A DNA stretch of 64,000 nucleotides from Flavobacterium humidisoli. Lineage in GTDB: Bacteria > Bacteroidota > Bacteroidia > Flavobacteriales > Flavobacteriaceae. The position numbers and the translations under genes are program-made. Position 1 is the stretch's first letter. Every line of letters starts with the position of its first letter. The DNA is taken from the NCBI RefSeq assembly GCF_023272795.1, contig NZ_CP096829.1, forward strand, positions 4,836,001-4,900,000, written 5' to 3'. Below the pieces are notes generated by a model. The model did no database searches and was not told where the DNA came from. It saw nothing but the letters and a program-made list of their open reading frames with translations. Below, piece by piece: positions 1 through 12,800 of this stretch.

Positions 1-381
1 ACAATGAGAGCAAAAGATACCAGCATCACCTCTTTAACGAAAGCTCTTTTAAATCGTCCAATAGAGAACAATCAGGAACTACTCTTTCACTCAGACCAAG
101 GAAAGCAATATGCCTGCCGTGAGTTTATTGCTTTATTAGCCACAAATAAAATAACCCAAAGTATGAGCCGAAAAGGAAACTGCTATGATAACGCAATAGC
201 AGAAAGCTTCTTCAAGACATTGAAGGTAGAACTGGTATACCAAAATAAATATAAGACTAAAGAGAAAGCAGAAAAATCAATAACCGATTATATCGAGAAC
301 TTTTACAACACCTGCAGAAGACATTCTGCACTCGGAAACTTAACGATCGAAGAGTTTAAGAATCAGCAGGCAATTAAATAA
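1..381 (+). CDS. IS3-family transposase OrfB, C-terminal part (cut by window edge)
   Basis: This is the end of a DDE (rve) transposase that catalyses strand transfer of an insertion sequence. The frame is open from base 1, so the ATG at base 4 is probably internal. Visible motifs are HSDQGKQYA (second Asp of the triad) and SRKGNCYDNAIAESFFKTLK, which contains the catalytic Glu; the ending RRHSALGNLTIEEF is the usual tail of IS3 OrfB proteins. About 125 residues are present, compared with roughly 270-300 for a whole OrfB. No frameshift is visible in this part. The left end of the element lies outside the window, so I cannot tell whether it is complete. Confidence 0.9.
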   Translation, partial: TMRAKDTSITSLTKALLNRPIENNQELLFHSDQGKQYACREFIALLATNKITQSMSRKGNCYDNAIAESFFKTLKVELVYQNKYKTKEKAEKSITDYIENFYNTCRRHSALGNLTIEEFKNQQAIK

Positions 382-394
382 TAGCTTTTTTTAT

Positions 395-420
395 GGTGCT
401 AGAGTTAAACTGGGTGCACA
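395..420 (+). repeat. Probable right terminal inverted repeat of the IS3-type element
   Basis: Just after the transposase stop the sequence ends in tgggtgcaca; read from the outside this begins TGTGCACCCAG. That fits the TG...CA ends and the TGTxCTGxACCC style of IS150-like members of the IS3 family. The matching left end is outside the window, so the boundary at 420 is an inference. Confidence 0.4.
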
Positions 421-1128
421 ATAGATGCATTTAGATTTAACAAAAACTTATAATACTGTATTAAAAACAATTTGAAGGCTCAAGTTCGAAACATTACTAA
501 ACATCAAAAACTGTTATAACAATTAGCCATCAGAAATTTGCGGCAAAATCGTGGCACACGGTGTTTTTGAAAACTAGAAAGTCAACAAAATAAGGTACTG
601 ACGAGTTTAGGTTCGAATCGTTATGTAAACTTCACTAATTATCATTTTATTTAAGATACTGAATTTCTTTCCACATTTGAGTAACAGATTCATTAAAATC
701 TCAATAACTTCTTTTTATTTCTCATTTAAATTGTTTTCGCAATATGCTTCCAATTCAGGTGACGCTAGAATTTGGTTTATTTCTGAGTTGATATATAAGA
801 GGATTTAAAATAGCAAGTGTGTAAAAATGCCCCTTAACTATGTCTCCAATTTTCGTTAGCATATTCAAAACAATGAATAATAAACAAATTTAAGTAATAT
901 AACAGTATTAAAAATGATCCTGATCAATTTGAAAAGTGATAAAAAACATTTTTATATGCAGTGGAAATTCTTACTTTTAAACATAGTTAAAGAAACCCAT
1001 TTAGGTATTAGCAAAACAAAAAACGCCAAGGTATCTTTCCGATTTTCAATCCATTAATTGGATAAACAAAGACATAATATCAAAATTTCCAGTTATAATT
1101 ATTAAACATAACCCAATTTAGAAAGCAC
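421..1128. other. Non-coding stretch between IS end and amidohydrolase gene; possible small gene remnant
   Basis: No convincing gene lies here. On the minus strand, 755-862 holds a 35-codon ATG frame starting MLTKIGDIVKGHFYTLAIL. Just after its stop another frame reads PELEAYCENNLNEK, which could be one decayed, frameshifted gene. The rest is AT-rich (about 70 percent or more) and without clear hairpins. The promoter of the downstream lipoprotein gene is presumably near 1020-1128, but I see no clean TAnnTTTG box. Confidence 0.3.
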
Positions 1129-2877
1129 ATGAAAAACTTGATTTTATTGCTTGCTTTTTCCATTTTTATGGTTTCTTGCAGAGAAGAAGTAAAAAAAACT
1201 GATAATACTGGCAAACCCTCATCTATCAGTACAGTATATTACAACGGAGATATTCTAACCATGGAAGGCGAAAACGCTACTTACATCGAAGCAGTAGTGG
1301 TAAAAGACGGAAAAATTACTTTCACAGGAAGTAAAGACGAGGCGATGAAACAAGCCGGCGAAGGCCATACCATGGTCGATTTAGAAGGGAAAACGATGAT
1401 GCCGGGTCTGATAGACCCGCACTTGCATCCCAATCTTGGTGCTATGATTTTGAACACCAAATTTGCTGCACCTTTTGACTGGGTTTTTCCTTGGGGAAAT
1501 GTAAAAGCCGTGAGAGGACATGAAGCATTCATAGCCAAAGTAAAAGAATATGAAGCTGAGTTAAAAGAGCCTAAAGAACCTCTTGTCGTTTGGGGTTTTA
1601 TGGAGCCTTTTCACGGAGACATTTCACGTAAAGAATTGGATGGAATTTCTACAACACGACCGATTATGATTTGGCAATATTCTGCACATGTAATGTGGTT
1701 GAACACCGCAGGTTTGAAGTATTTGAATATTACCGAGAAAGATACCAAAGGAAACAACCAAATTGATTATGCTGCCGGAAAATTTGTAGAAGCTGGATTT
1801 TTCAATGTCGTTGTTCCTAAATGGGCACCGACCATTAGAAATGATGAAGTTATGAAGATCAATATGTTAAAACTTCGTGACCTTGTACATATGGGCGGAC
1901 TAACTACCATTGGCGATATGGGTACAGGTTCATCGGGAGAACTTTGGGGCGATTTTAAATACATGAAGAATAATCTGGAAAACGATAAGACACCTTTCCG
2001 TATGCAATTTACCCCCGATGTAAATACATTGAACCTGGTAAATGGCGGTGATTTTGAAAAAACGTTTGCCGATGTAAAGGAGTTTGGCAAAAAGACTTCG
2101 CCACATATTATAATAGATCATGCCGTAAAACTTTATGCTGATGGTGCATTTTTTGGTCAGAATTTTCAAGTTTTACCTCCAGGATATTTGGACGGGCATA
2201 GCGGTGAATGGATTATGACCCCTGAAAATTTAAACAAAGCCATGAAATTTTGGTGGAAGAAAGGTTATCCTATCCATATTCATTGCAATGGCAGCATGGG
2301 ATTAGAAACCATCTTGGATGAACTAGAAAAATTACAAAAAGAATTGCCACAATTAAAACAAAGACTCACCATAGAGCATTTTGGAGAATCTAAACCTGAG
2401 CAGTCTGCTCGTATTGCAAAATTAGGAGCGGTGGTGTCTGCTAATCCCTACTATCTCTATTCTATGGGTGATAAATATGCAGCCAATACTGTTCTTGGTA
2501 AAGAAAGAGGTTCAGAAATGGTTCGTTTGGGCTCATTGGTTAAAAATAAAGTGAAGTTTGCCCTGCATTCCGATTTCACGATGGCTCCTATTCAGCCATT
2601 GCTGCTAGCTTGGATAGCAACTAATCGTGTAACGGCCGATGGTACTTTGATGGCACCGCAAGAAAGAGTATCGGCTTATGATGCATTGAAAGGTATCACG
2701 ATTGATGCGGCTAATTTAATGCAATTGGATAAAATTACGGGATCCATAAAAGTGGGTAAAAAAGCGGATTTCGTCATACTTGCTGAAAACCCTTTAAAGA
2801 TAGACCCTTTAAAAATGAAAGACATTAAAGTGTTAGAAACTGTCTTTGAAGGCAAATCATTTCCCTTAAAAGAGTAG
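1129..2877 (+). CDS. Amidohydrolase-3 / YtcJ-like metal-dependent hydrolase, lipoprotein
   Basis: A predicted exported metal-dependent hydrolase of the YtcJ (Amidohydro_3) group; the substrate cannot be told from sequence. The N-terminus is a lipoprotein signal with the lipobox cysteine at residue 17 (FMVSC), so it is probably anchored in an envelope membrane. Metal-site motifs are in the usual order: PGLIDPHLHP with HLH at residues 98-100, then IHIHCNG, TIEHFG and HSDF. The C-terminal GSIKVGKKADFVIL is the typical closing strand of the amidohydrolase composite beta domain. Length 582 is normal for YtcJ proteins, and the ATG gives a good signal peptide. It lies alone between two insertion sequences and may travel with them. 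Confidence 0.88.
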   Translation: MKNLILLLAFSIFMVSCREEVKKTDNTGKPSSISTVYYNGDILTMEGENATYIEAVVVKDGKITFTGSKDEAMKQAGEGHTMVDLEGKTMMPGLIDPHLHPNLGAMILNTKFAAPFDWVFPWGNVKAVRGHEAFIAKVKEYEAELKEPKEPLVVWGFMEPFHGDISRKELDGISTTRPIMIWQYSAHVMWLNTAGLKYLNITEKDTKGNNQIDYAAGKFVEAGFFNVVVPKWAPTIRNDEVMKINMLKLRDLVHMGGLTTIGDMGTGSSGELWGDFKYMKNNLENDKTPFRMQFTPDVNTLNLVNGGDFEKTFADVKEFGKKTSPHIIIDHAVKLYADGAFFGQNFQVLPPGYLDGHSGEWIMTPENLNKAMKFWWKKGYPIHIHCNGSMGLETILDELEKLQKELPQLKQRLTIEHFGESKPEQSARIAKLGAVVSANPYYLYSMGDKYAANTVLGKERGSEMVRLGSLVKNKVKFALHSDFTMAPIQPLLLAWIATNRVTADGTLMAPQERVSAYDALKGITIDAANLMQLDKITGSIKVGKKADFVILAENPLKIDPLKMKDIKVLETVFEGKSFPLKE

Positions 2878-2910
2878 TTAACAGATTATTTAAATAATAA
2901 TTTTTAATCA

Positions 2911-3683
2911 GGTTCTGTCGCATCTGTCAGAATCAAATATAAGAATTTAAGTAATTTAAAATTTAGGCCGCCAATTTACAGAATGATTTAAACATAGTTA
3001 TCCTTGGTCTAACCATTTGATTCTTTCTCAGCATATACACAACTTCAATTCCGCTCAATGTTCGTCTGGCCGATTCAAAACTTTTAAAACCTAATCCGTT
3101 TTGTATACGCCACTTTATAAAACGATGATCCTGTTCTACAATATTGTTGAGATATTTACACTGTCGGATTTTAATCTTTGAGAATGAGCGTTTGTTATAG
3201 ACTTTGATAGCGGCAGTATTAGAACCGCTTTTATCAATGTTTACTACTCTTGGTCTGTAGTTATTACTAATTGCTTTAATTAGAAATGACTGCGCACTCA
3301 TTCTCTGTCTTTTTCTGGTCAAAAGAAAGTCAACCGTATTGCCTAATTTATCTACTGCTCGATATAAATAACACCAAATACCTTTTACTTTGATGTAGGT
3401 CTCATCCAATCTCCAACTCGCCCACACTCTGCCTTTTCTCTTCTTCATCTCTGCCTCAAGCAAAGGTGCAAACTTATAAACCCAACGCTGAATCGTGGCA
3501 GATCCACAATGACTCCTCTAATCTTCATTAGTTCTTCAACATCACGGTAACTAAGTGTAAATCTTAGCTTGAAATATACTGCCTGAAGAATTATGTATTT
3601 TGGATAACAATGACCTTTAGTATTCATATTTTGATTGGTTTAAAATTCTAAAGATAAAAATTATTCCCAGATGCGACAGAACC
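2911..3683 (-). mobile_element. IS6-family insertion sequence, complete ends, inactivated transposase
   Basis: The element is 773 bp and bounded by perfect 16-bp inverted repeats: ggttctgtcgcatctg at 2911-2926 and its reverse complement at 3668-3683. Size, end sequence and a single IS6-type transposase gene fit this family. The flanking 8 bases (tttaatca on the left, ttattgtt on the right) do not match, so there is no target duplication. That fits either recombination between copies or an old insertion. Confidence 0.92.
2963..3627 (-). pseudogene. IS6-family transposase broken by a 1-base deletion
   Basis: The gene is in two frames. The N-terminal part (3627 down to about 3510) reads GHCYPKYIILQAVYFKLRFTL and then RDVEELMKIRGVIVD. 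The C-terminal part (3463-2963) reads AEMKKRKGRVWASWRLDETY, with the DDE motifs DETYIKVKG, NIDKSGSN and VEQDHRFIKWR. At about 3505-3511 the minus strand reads gtggatctgccacgattcag, where the expected codons for VDHATIQRWVYKFAPLLEAE need one more A (gat-cat-gcc-acg). A single-base deletion therefore explains the break. Restored length would be about 220 residues, normal for IS6. The element could still be moved by an intact copy elsewhere. Confidence 0.9.
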
Positions 3684-3812
3684 TTATTGTTGCTCTAATA
3701 AGCTTAAAAATTGATCTATCTCATATTCTCTATAAGAGATTTTTTGCGATGCATCATTGTGCTTTTGCCCTAACTTGAGTTTACCAAAAAATTCAATTTC
3801 TATTCTCCCCAC
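3684..3812 (-). pseudogene. Possible C-terminal gene remnant abutting the IS6 end
   Basis: Between the Tc terminator and the IS there is a 42-codon frame, GTG start at 3812 and TAA at 3684-3686, that ends exactly at the insertion sequence boundary. It reads ...IEIEFFGKLKLGQKHNDAS, then QKISYREYEIDQFLSLLEQQ. The composition looks protein-like, but I do not recognise a family. It may be the truncated end of a gene cut by the IS, or chance. Upstream the frame stops inside the terminator hairpin. Confidence 0.25.
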
Positions 3813-3846
3813 AAAAAAGTCCTAATTTTCATTAGGACTTTTTTTT
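3813..3846 (-). terminator. Bidirectional intrinsic terminator after TcA gene
   Basis: aaaaaagtcctaat / attaggactttttt forms a perfect stem with a short loop (tttc) and runs of A on one side and T on the other. It sits 18 bases after the TcA stop and would end the Tc operon transcript on the minus strand. Confidence 0.85.
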
Positions 3847-3863
3847 AAACTCTTTTCTATTTT

Positions 3864-6800
3864 TTAAAATTTATATTTTACAATCATTACTATCTCTTCC
3901 AGAAACTCTTTATCATCTTCTGATACAGAAAGTGTAAATGGAGTATCTAAATCAATATTAGAGCTAATGCCTTTGCATAGTTTTAATTCGTCAGCTCTGC
4001 TAAGATTTAGTGGTGCATCGTTTATTTTGATGGTAAAAGATACCGGATTACCAGTAACTTTTGCGACAAAAATAACATTCTCGATTTCTACTGAGTCAAA
4101 AGGCTGTGCCATATAAGGCAGTCTGAATTTATCAATTGTTAAATCTACCGTACCATTTTTTTTCAATAAATGCCACTCATTAGTTTTATCATGTTTTAAG
4201 TTAAGAGCAATGTGCAGGCCATTTCTGTTAAGTCCTTGCTTGATTAGTTCAAGCTGGTCTTTTAGAGTAGTATTAGCAGCTGTTTTTAAACTCGATCCAC
4301 CTTCTCTCGCAGTATATTTTACATGCAAAATCACATCTGAAATCGTATTATAATCAAACTGTCTGACTTCAGTTGGGAGCTCTAATCTCCAACCACTGAT
4401 TGCTCCGGTTCCTTCAAATGGCAAATAGCGGTCATCTCTAAAATTTAATTCAAAAACACCACTGTCGCTTTGGGCATTGCTTATCGCTATAGATTGTATC
4501 GAACCCACATTGTAAACAAAACGATTATCACCAGCCATAATATCTTCGGCATAATTTGCTGCATCTTCAGTATTTTTTCTGTATCTATTATTTACTAATG
4601 ATAATTTGGCACTTACTGATGTGTAAGGTCCTGCAATACAAGGAAGACTTATACTTACGGATTTTAATCTTCTAAAATATTGTCCCGAATGATCCATATC
4701 GTATAAAACTTCCGGAATTTCGAAATCGCAAATACCAGTCGCTTTTAATCGTATCAATGCCAGCGGATCTAACATTGCTAAGGAAACATTTTTAGTTATT
4801 TCGTATTCTCGTTTGTTTTTATCCAAATAACTGGTTTCCATTCTTTTTATATCATGAATAAGGCGATCAGCACTTTGAAGTCCTTTTTTCTTGCTGTCCC
4901 AATAACCATAAGAAATAAAAGAATCGTCGTTTCCTAATTCAAATTTATAACTGCGTTCTGCTTTTTTAGCAAAATCATGAGACAATTTATAAGCGCTGAA
5001 ATAAACAGAACTAATTTGTCCTATCATCCAATCATACAATTCTTTGTTAGTAAATTTAGAGCGCATGAATTCGTCTGTTTTCTTTGCATTTTCAATTTGA
5101 ATATCATGATTTCTAAGATCAGTTTCTGAGATTTCTTTGCGCAATTCAGCAGCAGATATTTGTTTTTCAATCGAACTAATTTCTTTTTCAGCCAACCTTT
5201 CCTGAAGTTTCCAGTCATCATTTCTTCGTTCATAACTTCCCATAGTTGAAATTCCCGCCGCAACTTTATCTACAACCTGAGAACCTAAAAGGATTGCCTT
5301 AGCAAATGTGCTTATTGATGATGATATTTGTTCACCACCAGTAAGTTTACTTGTTGCTAAAGGCGAGCCTCCAATTCCAGCGGCACCTACTGTAACATCA
5401 GGTACTAATGCTGTAGCACCAGCGGTAAGTTCCATAATCGATCCAACCGTAAACCCTATAATTGAAACACCGTTTAAAATTAATGTGGTTGTTTCAAGTG
5501 CATTCATATACTCAATTTCCTGATAGTACTTATGCCTTTCTTCTGTAACTTTTTTAGTTCTTTTTAGAACTTCTATTTGTTCTGCAGCCTCTCTTATTTG
5601 TAGTGTTTTAATATCTCTTACTGAGTTTAAAACTTTCATTTCCAGCTGATTTCGCAAAAGTGACATTGCCTCTCCATCTTTTTTCTCCAAAGCACTTAAT
5701 AAAGAATTCCCTAATCCTCTGACTTCCTGAGCCAATTCTGTTGATTTTTGTGATAAAACATTGAATCTATAAAACGGAGTCGGTGCGTTTAAACCAGCAA
5801 TAACCGATGAAATATCCATTCCAGAAGCAGCCGCTCTGACCAACATTGCCGGATCTATTGGTGGGGCAAATAATGCCAGACTGCGCTCTACTCCATCAAT
5901 ATTCTGACAATGACGAATTTTGAATAATCTATCTGCAATTTTTGCCCAGTATTCGAGCATTTTGTCATTTTCTGGTATACAGAAATAAAGCATGGACAAT
6001 GTTACTGGCGATGGTGGCAACTCAGCGCCTCCTTCTGGTAAGAGTTCAAATTCCGGAATTAGATTTTCAAGATCGATTAAAGCATTTCCAAAACTATCCA
6101 ATTTTCCTTTGATCTGATTATATGTCTGATATGATGGTTTTACTACTGGCGGTACAGTCAGCGGTTTTGGCCCTAAAACTTTATCGCCTATTATATACAT
6201 TTGTGTCGCCTGTGCAACAGATTCCATTGTATCTTGTCTAAACAAATAATCTCCCCATTCTATTAAATTATCCAGATACTTCATTAATAAAGTTTTCTGA
6301 TAAGCAACAGGTCTTTTTCTGGCAATTACGTCCGGCATGAATGGTTTTTCCCGCCATTCCATAATAGCTTTCTCAGCAGTGCCCGAACTGGCATTTTTAA
6401 AAAGCAGATTATCTATTCGCTGTTCATTATAATGCTCATCCTGATTTAAATAAAAAGGTTTTGTTACCCAATATTTTTGCGGAGTACTTCCTGATAATGC
6501 ACCTGTGGGATTAAACATATAATGAAACCATGTCATCGATTCCTCAAAACGTTGATTTTGAGTCAATTTCACAGCAATCATTAAGGGTACATGAAAAAAA
6601 AGTTCCCAATTATAACAGCTATAACTTCCCTCAGGGCTAAAATCTACATCTTCTATTGGGTAAGACCATTTTTGCGAACCATCAGGAAATGGTGTCAAAG
6701 ACGTAGGTATCATCAAAGGATTTGGTACATAGTACGATTTAAAGTCAAATCCTGTTTTTTTCATTTGAGTTTCTCTTTTCATCAATTCTGGTATGCCTTT

Positions 6801-9800
6801 ATTGTAAAAAGCAGCTCGGAGCGGACAAACTAGAGGATGGTACATATTTTTGAATTGCTCGCCATAAACCAATCCGTTTTTTGCTTTAATCTGCTGCAAA
6901 ACAGTATCAATTTCAGAATTGTTAATTATTCCTATCATAAAAGCATAAGCAGTATCAAATTGCTCATAAGCTCCTAATCTTTCGGTTATACTTGTAAATT
7001 CCTGATCTAAAATCATTTCATGAACAAATGCAACATAATCTACAGGAGGAGGCGTAGGTATTGCATCATGCTTTAATTTCAATTTATTGAAAAAATTCTG
7101 AATGTCATCAATCAGCATTAACACATCTGTTGCGGTTCTTTTATCAGAATCTGTAAAGAAATCATCATCTGTATAATTTCTTATATCTCCCTGTTTATAA
7201 TAACCAGGAATAATTACATAAGCATGATGGCTGTTTTCTTTAAAATAAGGAAGAAGTGTGCCCATTGGTATTTTAAACCTGTATCTTTTTGTATGACCAG
7301 AATAGGACGACATATTATTCATTTGTGCACTGTTGTTTACAAGATTGGACAACAGCTGAAAAATAAGAGATACAAAATCAATTTTTGTAAACTGATGCGG
7401 ATATGATATTCTAAAATTTCCTGGCGTTTGTCGTAAAAGCATTGAATAAGGAGAACCCGGCTTAAACACTGTAACACCGTTTACAACAGAAAGATCATCG
7501 TTTGGAGCATCTTGGTTTTGTTCAGCATATTTATTTTTAAGAAACTGAGTATCATTAAAATCAGGCAGAAAATCTGGAAAACCAACTTGTATACTATCTT
7601 TAAATATTAATTCAGGATAACCTTTACAGCCTGCGATACTGAATATTCCGTTTAATGTCTGTGGTCCTTCTGAATTTTGAGGTGCTTGTTTAAAAAGGCA
7701 AATTACATCGCTGATTGGAAAATTATTGATCTTTGGCAACGCAAAATACGTAAGATAATATACATCTCTTCGCAAATCATCTTCATCATCGGTATAGCTA
7801 TTTGGAGTTAAAATACTATCTGTAGAAACTTTTTTAGGTTGCCATTTTGTATTGGCCAATTCGCTAACGGCAAGCTGAATTTTTAATTTTCGCTTGCTTT
7901 TATCCATTGTTACTTTCTCGCCAGGATTTTCAGTTGGCATTGTTGCCTGAGGGCTTGGATCAAGTTCGTCTGAAAAAATCGGCCAGGCAAGACACAATCT
8001 ATTATTGCGCACAAAAGCTGTTAAATGATCGCCTGTTATATCCAGTTCGACTTTCTCCCAAGGTGTCCAACTTAACTCTTTTTCGAGTTTTCTATAATAA
8101 TAAATATACGGATCACCACCTTTGCTTCTGGCAAAAACATGCATTGTTTTTATATCTGTCTGATAATAAGAAGCTACAACTTCAAGAAAAGCAATTGCAT
8201 CTAGTTTTTCTAAATAATTTGCCAATGCCTGCTCTGCAGAAAAATCAGTCAATTCGCTTTGTTGCAATTCATTTTCAAATTCTTTAAATAAATACGTTTT
8301 ATCATCGCGCAATTCTGGTTCAATCCAATTTTCTGGGTATAGAAAAATTTTACGGTTAGCTTCCCAAACACGATAATTTTTCATCCATTTCCATTGATTC
8401 CAGTTGACATCGGTTTCTAAATCTGCAGCCGCTTTGGGTTCTAATCCCATTAGACATCGCTGTACAAAAACCTGAATTGCATTATGAGCCTGAACAATTC
8501 TTGAAGAAGGCATGCAGGATTCCATCTCGACATCGACCAAAAAGTAATCAAATAAATCATTTTCATCTTTCATTTCTTCATTTACGGCAAGTAAATAAGC
8601 AACCAGAGCATTACGTTTTTGCGGACGAATAGAATTCATTATTTCTTTTAATGTTTCAAGCCAGGTATCTTCATCATATCTTGATTTTAATGCCGTACGC
8701 AAATTAGCAACATCAATGGCGTTTAAAACCGGTTTAAGATATGCTGTGATCTGCGAAACTTTGACACTCAATTTTAGCAAACACTGGATACAGTCTAGAA
8801 CTCGATACCAAGTTTTGGCAACATTATAATGCTTAACATTTGCAGTTCCCGGAAATAAAAAAGAATCTAAAATTTGTAATTCTTGTTTGTCGAAATTAAG
8901 TAACAATGCCAGCTTTTCTAGAAACTGACTTTTCTGTGCTGCGGTTACAGTCGAGAGTTTTCCAAAATCTTTCAATAATCCTAACATAGAAATAGGCACT
9001 TCTGGATCTGATGGATTTATGACCGGATCAAACTGACTCAGTAAGTCTATAATTGAAATAAAATTACTGTATTCACTATAACTCACCCTAGTTTGTGCCG
9101 CTGCAAAAGGAATATTATCAAAGGCAAACCAATCTAAGTCTTTGCTGTTTTGAAAAAACCATTCGATTTGAACATTATTTAGCTTGAAAACACTTATTAA
9201 CGGTAAAATTTTATTTAATAAGTTTAATGCAGCATGCTGTTTTGCAGGTGTTGTAATTGTTATTGCCGGAAGAGCCGGTGGTAAACCAATTTTTATATTC
9301 AAATCATCAGCCAGCAAAATTGCTTCCAGAAACTCGTTTCCTGGAGCTGATTTTTTTAGCTGTGCATATTTTAAAATAACTTTTATCAGCTCTGAATCGG
9401 CCTTAAATGCTGTGCTCAAATTCAATTCAAGTGCATTTCGCTTGCCATCAGCAACATTAAAAGCAGAAACGACATCTAAGATTTCTTTAACCAAATTTTT
9501 ACGAATAGCTTCAAATGCGTCTTGAATATTTTTTACAGCCAGAGAAGTTGCGGTTTCATTCGCCTGTGCAATTAATAACTGTGCTTGCGCCGATGCTAAA
9601 TCACCAGGGTTTGTCGCTTCGGCAACTGCTTGCTGTGCGAGTTCTATCGCTGCAATTGCACTTGACTGATTCGTATTTGCAAGGATCAAATTACTATTTG
9701 CAGTATTTAAAGAAGAGAAAAATGCCGTAATCGAATTAACATTAAAATAAGAAGCTAATTTTGTTGTAAGATATAAATCTGCTCCTGCAAAATCAGTACT

Positions 9801-12800
9801 TGAAACCTCAGCACCAGCTTCATTAATCCATTTAAAACTCCAACTACTGTCAATAAAACCGGTAATGATTTTAGTATCATCTTCGCTTATAACGGGCAAT
9901 TTTTCCAATGTTGTTTTTACCGCTTCTTTTTGTTCATCTGCATTTAAAGAAGCATCAAAAGGGGATTTGTTAGAATCAATAACGACTTGATATTCTTTTT
10001 GAAGTTTTTCTAAAATCTGTTTTCGTTTATCATCAATATTCGGGACTTCAGGCGCCTGATGCCATAACATGTATTTTACTTCGGCTGCTTTCAATGGCGA
10101 TTTTTTAAAATCAAAAACAGAAGTAATAAAATCTAATGTTGCTTGTGGTGATGCATTAAAATCAATATCAAAAAGTTCCCTTAAGATTATAAAATCAGAT
10201 ATTTTTAATTTTAGTTTTTTAGCAAGCTGTGTCGCCGCATACAAATAACTCAAATTTGAAAAACTGACTTCCTGATTAGAAAGCAATATTAATAATTGAT
10301 CTAATTCTTCTTCTTTAATCTGAAGACAAACTGCAATTGAGGTTTTTACATTCGAAATTGGTTGTCCTGTATCAACATTTTCAGGTTTTAATCCATTATC
10401 GATAAATCCGTTTTTTGCCTTGTTTAAAAAGACTTGATAATACAACGGTTTTGGCAGATTATCCGTAATTATTTCATGCGGTATTTCTCCATAAAATCCA
10501 ACTAGCTGATCGATTTTAAGTCCTGTTTTTGATGCAATTTCAAACAAGACAGACAGCACAATAAGGCATTCCTCGCCATTTGTAATTCCGTTGCTATTGT
10601 CATCATTTGCATCCAGTTTTCCGCGTCCGAGTTTGGACTGGCTGATAATTTCATCCAGTAATTCAAGCTTTAAACCTGTTTTTTTCTGTAAACGCAAAAA
10701 CCTGTGAATACGATCCAGCGCAGCTAAATCTAAGTTTGCTATTTCTTTTTTGGCTGTATCACACGATATAGTAAGTTCAGTTTCTCCCGGAAGCAAATCA
10801 TCATAATTGTGTTTTATAAATAAATTTGCATTCTTGTCAATAAAATTCAATTTTAAAAGCAAATCTAATTGGTCGAAACTTAGATTCGTTTTAACTAGAA
10901 AATGATCAACTTCTTTTAGATAATTTACCACATTTCCCGGTGCAGGAACATTCCAGTAGAGTTGCTGTGCGGCATTATTGTTTGGTGATGGAGCTGCAGA
11001 AATTAATTTTCTTTCTGAATCATTTAGTCCTAATTTTTCTGTTGCTATAATTGCTTCGTGCGGAACTGTGACTACTTGAAACGTTTTCATTAAATCCCCG
11101 CGATTTAAGCCAAAACGATTAAAATACGCTTTTGCTTCGGTATGATTTAAATCAAACGGAAGCTGGAAAGCAAAAGCATTTTTTTGAAGTTCATGATACG
11201 CTGTAATATTTACATATTCTGGTGCAGCATCCAGTTCTTCTGCAGTACCGAAAGTCTGTTTTAATCTGTAGATTTTATATTGTTTTACTCCCGAAATTGT
11301 TTGCTCATAAACGATTTTGAAAACAATTTTTTTATCCCTTAAATAATAAACCGGTTTTGCACCTTCAAATATTCCGGTATCGATTACAAGAGCCTGATTG
11401 GTAATTTCATAATCAGCAGGAACAAAAACTGGATCTCCAGTTGTAATATCTGTCAATTCTGTCTGGGCATTTTGTATGCTTGCAAGCAAATCTGCCGAAA
11501 TTATGCCTTCGACCGGATTGGAACCATCCGACAAATTGCCCGAATACTCGAAATGAACACCTGGAGCGATTGCTTCTTCGAGGATTTCGCACACTAAATC
11601 AATATATTTTACTGGTGTATTTGCATTCTCGCACCCTAAATCTATTTCGCCTAAATCAGGTCGGCGTTTAAAAAGTTCATCCTTGGCCAGATTAGAAGTT
11701 GTATTCGATATCGTGTCTCTTACTGTTCTTTTGCTTAAAAACTCGAGTATTTCAACGAGATATGCTGCCGGACTGTAAACGGAGCGGCAATGTTCGCAGG
11801 CGCAATTGTCTGAGAGTTTAAAAAGTGATTTTAAATTCGGAAAATCCTTGCTTACTGCTTCTAGTTTTTTTGCCAGAGATGCTGTTTCCAGCGAAGAGAT
11901 GTCCATTGCACGCATTGTATCCTGAAGCTCGCCCGCAATAAGCATTGCTGTTGTATTTATATTCTCGGCTTTTCTAAAAATAAGATTTGCTTCTTTTTCA
12001 GATAATCCAACTTTTGGAGCAATTTCTTTTGTAAAACGGGTTTTGCCTACAGAAGCAATACCTTGAGCCGAATTTAATTCTTCGCCCCTAAGCGCATTGG
12101 TTTTAGTATAATTAGGAACTAATTTAAAAATACGCTGTACCGATTTTAGTTCTTCTTTTACAGCTTCGCTTTCCTTGCGAGGTATTTTCTTTTGCTTTAT
12201 ATAATGTTCAATATTGTCTTCTTTCAAATCAAAATCTTCATTTTTATTTAGAAAGGCAAGTATGCTTTTTTGATTTGCGAATAATTGCTTTTTTTCTCTG
12301 GCCAATTGCGCAGTAAATGCAGTTGTTGGAAATTGGTTTTCTAATCTTCGCACAATATTCGAAGCAAACAAATTAATATTGTTCTTATCTTCTTTAGTTA
12401 TTTTTTTGCCTTTTGCAGCGGTGAGTTCTGTAACCCATTCAGATTTATTTAGTCGGGCTAGTTTTTTTATGTCTTCAGGTTTTGTGATTTTTTTTGATTT
12501 AATGATGAGTGGCATCATTTCATTGCCAAAACCAACAATTTTCTGAAGCTCTTTTATCGTTTTATCTTCTTGGCTTTTGTCTTCTTTATCAGAAAAAGAA
12601 AAATCTTCTAACTTAGAAAAAAAACTGCTTAAATCATTTTTGTTTTCTTCAAAAAGCTGGCTGACTTGTTTTATTTTTCCTGATTGAATAAAATTTGAAA
12701 CTTTTTCGAATGCCTTTTTTGGATGTTCATTTTCAAAATAATAGCCAGCTTCTTTTTTATATTGTTGCAGTATTTCGAGATTTTGTTTTGTCTTTTTTAC

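Noticed and set aside
548..562. tggcacacggtgttt as a sigma-54 (-24/-12) promoter
   Set aside because: The -24 part fits, but the -12 part reads gttt instead of TTGC, and no gene follows within a sensible distance.
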